Source: Flavobacteriales bacterium (GTDB lineage: Bacteria > Bacteroidota > Bacteroidia > Flavobacteriales_F > PHOS-HE28). Taken from it: DNA of 64,000 nt. This document shows positions 62,888-64,000 of the stretch, in pieces; position 1 is the first letter of the stretch; the number at the start of each line of letters is the position of its first letter. The DNA is taken from NCBI GenBank assembly GCA_016715895.1, contig JADJXH010000003.1, positions 1,343,501 through 1,407,500 of the forward strand, in the 5' to 3' direction. A program made the position numbers and the translations under genes. The notes beneath the pieces were generated by a model. That model had not been told where the DNA came from. It was given only the letters and a program-made list of their open reading frames with translations, and ran no database searches.

Positions 62888-63877
62888 TCAGGCCTTCGCC
62901 TTGGTCCTGGAGGTGGGCCTCGCTTTCTCCACCACGCCCATGTCGCAGAACTTCTTGATGCGCCGCTCCACCAGCTTGTCGGGGTCGGTCTTGGCCAGCT
63001 TGTCCAGCCACTTCACCACCTCGGCCTTCACGGTGCGGCAGGCGCCGTCGATGTCGGCATGGGCGCCGCCCACGGGTTCGGGGATGATGCCGTCGATGAG
63101 CTTGTTGGCCAGCATGTCCTGCGCGGTGAGCTTCAGGGCCGCGGCGGCCTGCGCCTTGTAGTCCCAGCTGCGCCACAGGATGGAGCTGCACGACTCGGGC
63201 GAGATCACGCTGTACCAAGTGTTCTCCAGCATCAGCACCTTGTCGCCGATGCCGATGCCGAGCGCACCGCCGCTGGCGCCCTCGCCGATCACGATGCAGA
63301 TCACGGGCACCCGCAGCCGCATCATCTCGAAGAGGTTGCGTGCGATGGCCTCGCCCTGCCCGCGCTCCTCGGCTTCCAGGCCCGGGTAGGCGCCCGGCGT
63401 GTCGATGATGGTCACCACCGGCTTGTTGAACTTCTCGGCGAGCTTCATCAGGCGCAGCGCCTTGCGGTAGCCCTCCGGGTTGGCCATGCCGAAGTTGCGG
63501 TACTGGCGCATCTTGGTGTTGATGCCCTTCTGCTGACCCACGAACATCACCGACCGGCCGTTCAGCAGGCCGAAACCGCCCACCATCGCCTTGTCGTCCT
63601 TCACGGTGCGGTCGCCGTGCAGCTCCACGAAGCTGCCGTCGGTGATCACGTCGATGTACTTCAGCGTGTAGGGCCGGTCCGGATGGCGGCTCACCTGCAC
63701 CCGCTCCCACGGGCTCAGGTTGGCGTAGATCTCCCGCCGGGTGTCGGCGAGCTTCTTCTCCAGGTCGCGCAGGGTGGGCTGCACGTCCACCGCGCTCTGC
63801 GCCGCCACCTCCTTCAACTTCTCGATCTGCTCGATGATGTTCTGGATGGGCTTCTCGAACTCCAGGAAGGTCTGCAT
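62888..63877 (-). CDS. accA: Acetyl-CoA carboxylase carboxyltransferase subunit alpha
   Basis: A 329-aa subunit that with AccD moves carboxyl from biotin to acetyl-CoA to form malonyl-CoA for fatty-acid synthesis. Motifs: MQTFLEFEKPIQNIIEQIEK, NLSPWERVQVSRHPDRPYTL, FVELHGDRTVKDDKAMVGGF, PVVTIIDTPGAYPGLEAEER, GQGEAIARNLFEMMRLRVPV, GEGASGGALGIGIGD and WYSVISPESCSSILWRSWDY. The length matches the family. The ATG at 63877 begins the conserved N-terminus. It ends abutting the convergent lipoprotein gene and is divergent from ispE. Confidence 0.97.
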   Translation of the reverse strand: MQTFLEFEKPIQNIIEQIEKLKEVAAQSAVDVQPTLRDLEKKLADTRREIYANLSPWERVQVSRHPDRPYTLKYIDVITDGSFVELHGDRTVKDDKAMVGGFGLLNGRSVMFVGQQKGINTKMRQYRNFGMANPEGYRKALRLMKLAEKFNKPVVTIIDTPGAYPGLEAEERGQGEAIARNLFEMMRLRVPVICIVIGEGASGGALGIGIGDKVLMLENTWYSVISPESCSSILWRSWDYKAQAAAALKLTAQDMLANKLIDGIIPEPVGGAHADIDGACRTVKAEVVKWLDKLAKTDPDKLVERRIKKFCDMGVVEKARPTSRTKAKA

Positions 63878-63895
63878 ACCGATGGCTTGAAGGGG

Positions 63896-63903
63896 CGAAA
63901 ATA
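63896..63903 (-). promoter_or_regulatory. -7-like promoter element TATTTTCG for accA
   Basis: One mismatch to TAnnTTTG, 18 nt before the accA ATG. Confidence 0.45.
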
Positions 63904-63951
63904 GGTGGAGCGCGCGGCGGTGGTGCGGAAGGCCCGCCGACCGGGAAATCG

Positions 63952-63959
63952 GACCTTTG
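63952..63959 (+). promoter_or_regulatory. -7-like promoter element GACCTTTG for ispE
   Basis: One mismatch to TAnnTTTG; only 5 nt lie between box and ATG (63965), so the transcript may be leaderless. Confidence 0.4.
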
Positions 63960-63964
63960 CGGCC

Positions 63965-64000
63965 ATGCTGGTCTTCCCCTGCGCCAAGATCAACCTGGGC
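63965..64000 (+). CDS. ispE: 4-diphosphocytidyl-2-C-methyl-D-erythritol kinase, first 12 codons
   Basis: The window ends 12 codons into the gene. MLVFPCAKINLG matches the highly conserved IspE start (AKINLGL, GHMP-kinase fold). IspE phosphorylates CDP-methylerythritol in the MEP isoprenoid pathway. The call rests on this short motif only. The gene is divergent from accA with about 87 bp between starts. Confidence 0.75.
   Translation, partial: MLVFPCAKINLG

Overview
The window comes from a GC-rich member of the Bacteroidota, most like an uncultured Flavobacteriales lineage. The evidence is consistent. There are many secreted proteins ending in type IX secretion (T9SS) type-A sorting domains or in gliding-type (CHU_C) C-termini. 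SecD and SecF are fused, glutamine synthetase is of class III, and a DUF5606 protein is present. Promoters look like the Bacteroidota -7 element TAnnTTTG, usually without a Shine-Dalgarno sequence. Most of the sequence is ordinary chromosome. No tRNA, rRNA, CRISPR array, phage or transposase was seen.

Layout. 0-12 kb: 5' part of purM, a PorE-like OmpA/beta-propeller protein, glnN, tatA, a SecDF fusion carrying an extra OmpA-like peptidoglycan-binding module, a secreted FG-GAP protein, and mdh. 12-27 kb: an ECF sigma factor, a membrane-anchored PKD/CHU_C protein, and two large secreted adhesins. The second adhesin (3038 aa) holds about 23 tandem ~79-aa modules, the first eight almost identical at DNA level. 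27-29 kb: gyrB. 29.5-35.9 kb: three tandem copies of an unrecognised two-gene cassette (small four-cysteine exported protein plus ~510-aa T9SS cargo). Each copy has an octanucleotide repeat between the first ATG and the hydrophobic segment, so repeat number sets the reading frame. 35.9-44.3 kb: an outer-membrane barrel plus TPR protein pair, ftsE, and two overlapping glycosyltransferases. 44.3-49 kb: intergenic repeats, a frameshifted T9SS/peptidase-S74 gene, and a secreted protein. 49-56 kb: murB, an S9 peptidase, a T9SS cupredoxin, and a T9SS M28 peptidase overlapping a T9SS pentaheme cytochrome. 56-64 kb: DUF5606, an NlpE-like lipoprotein, the family mislabelled 'asparagine synthetase B', dnaB with a P-loop intein, a lipoprotein, accA, and the start of ispE.

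How it fits together. Housekeeping genes (purM, glnN, tatA, secDF, mdh, gyrB, ftsE, murB, dnaB, accA, ispE) are interleaved with a large outward-facing secretome that uses Sec and then T9SS. The strongest candidates for something undescribed are the SecDF-OmpA fusion and the triplicated cassette with its frame-setting 8-bp repeat. Next come the sigma factor/membrane CHU_C protein/giant adhesin block and the T9SS-exported multiheme cytochrome. All functional statements rest on reading motifs by eye; no database search was run.
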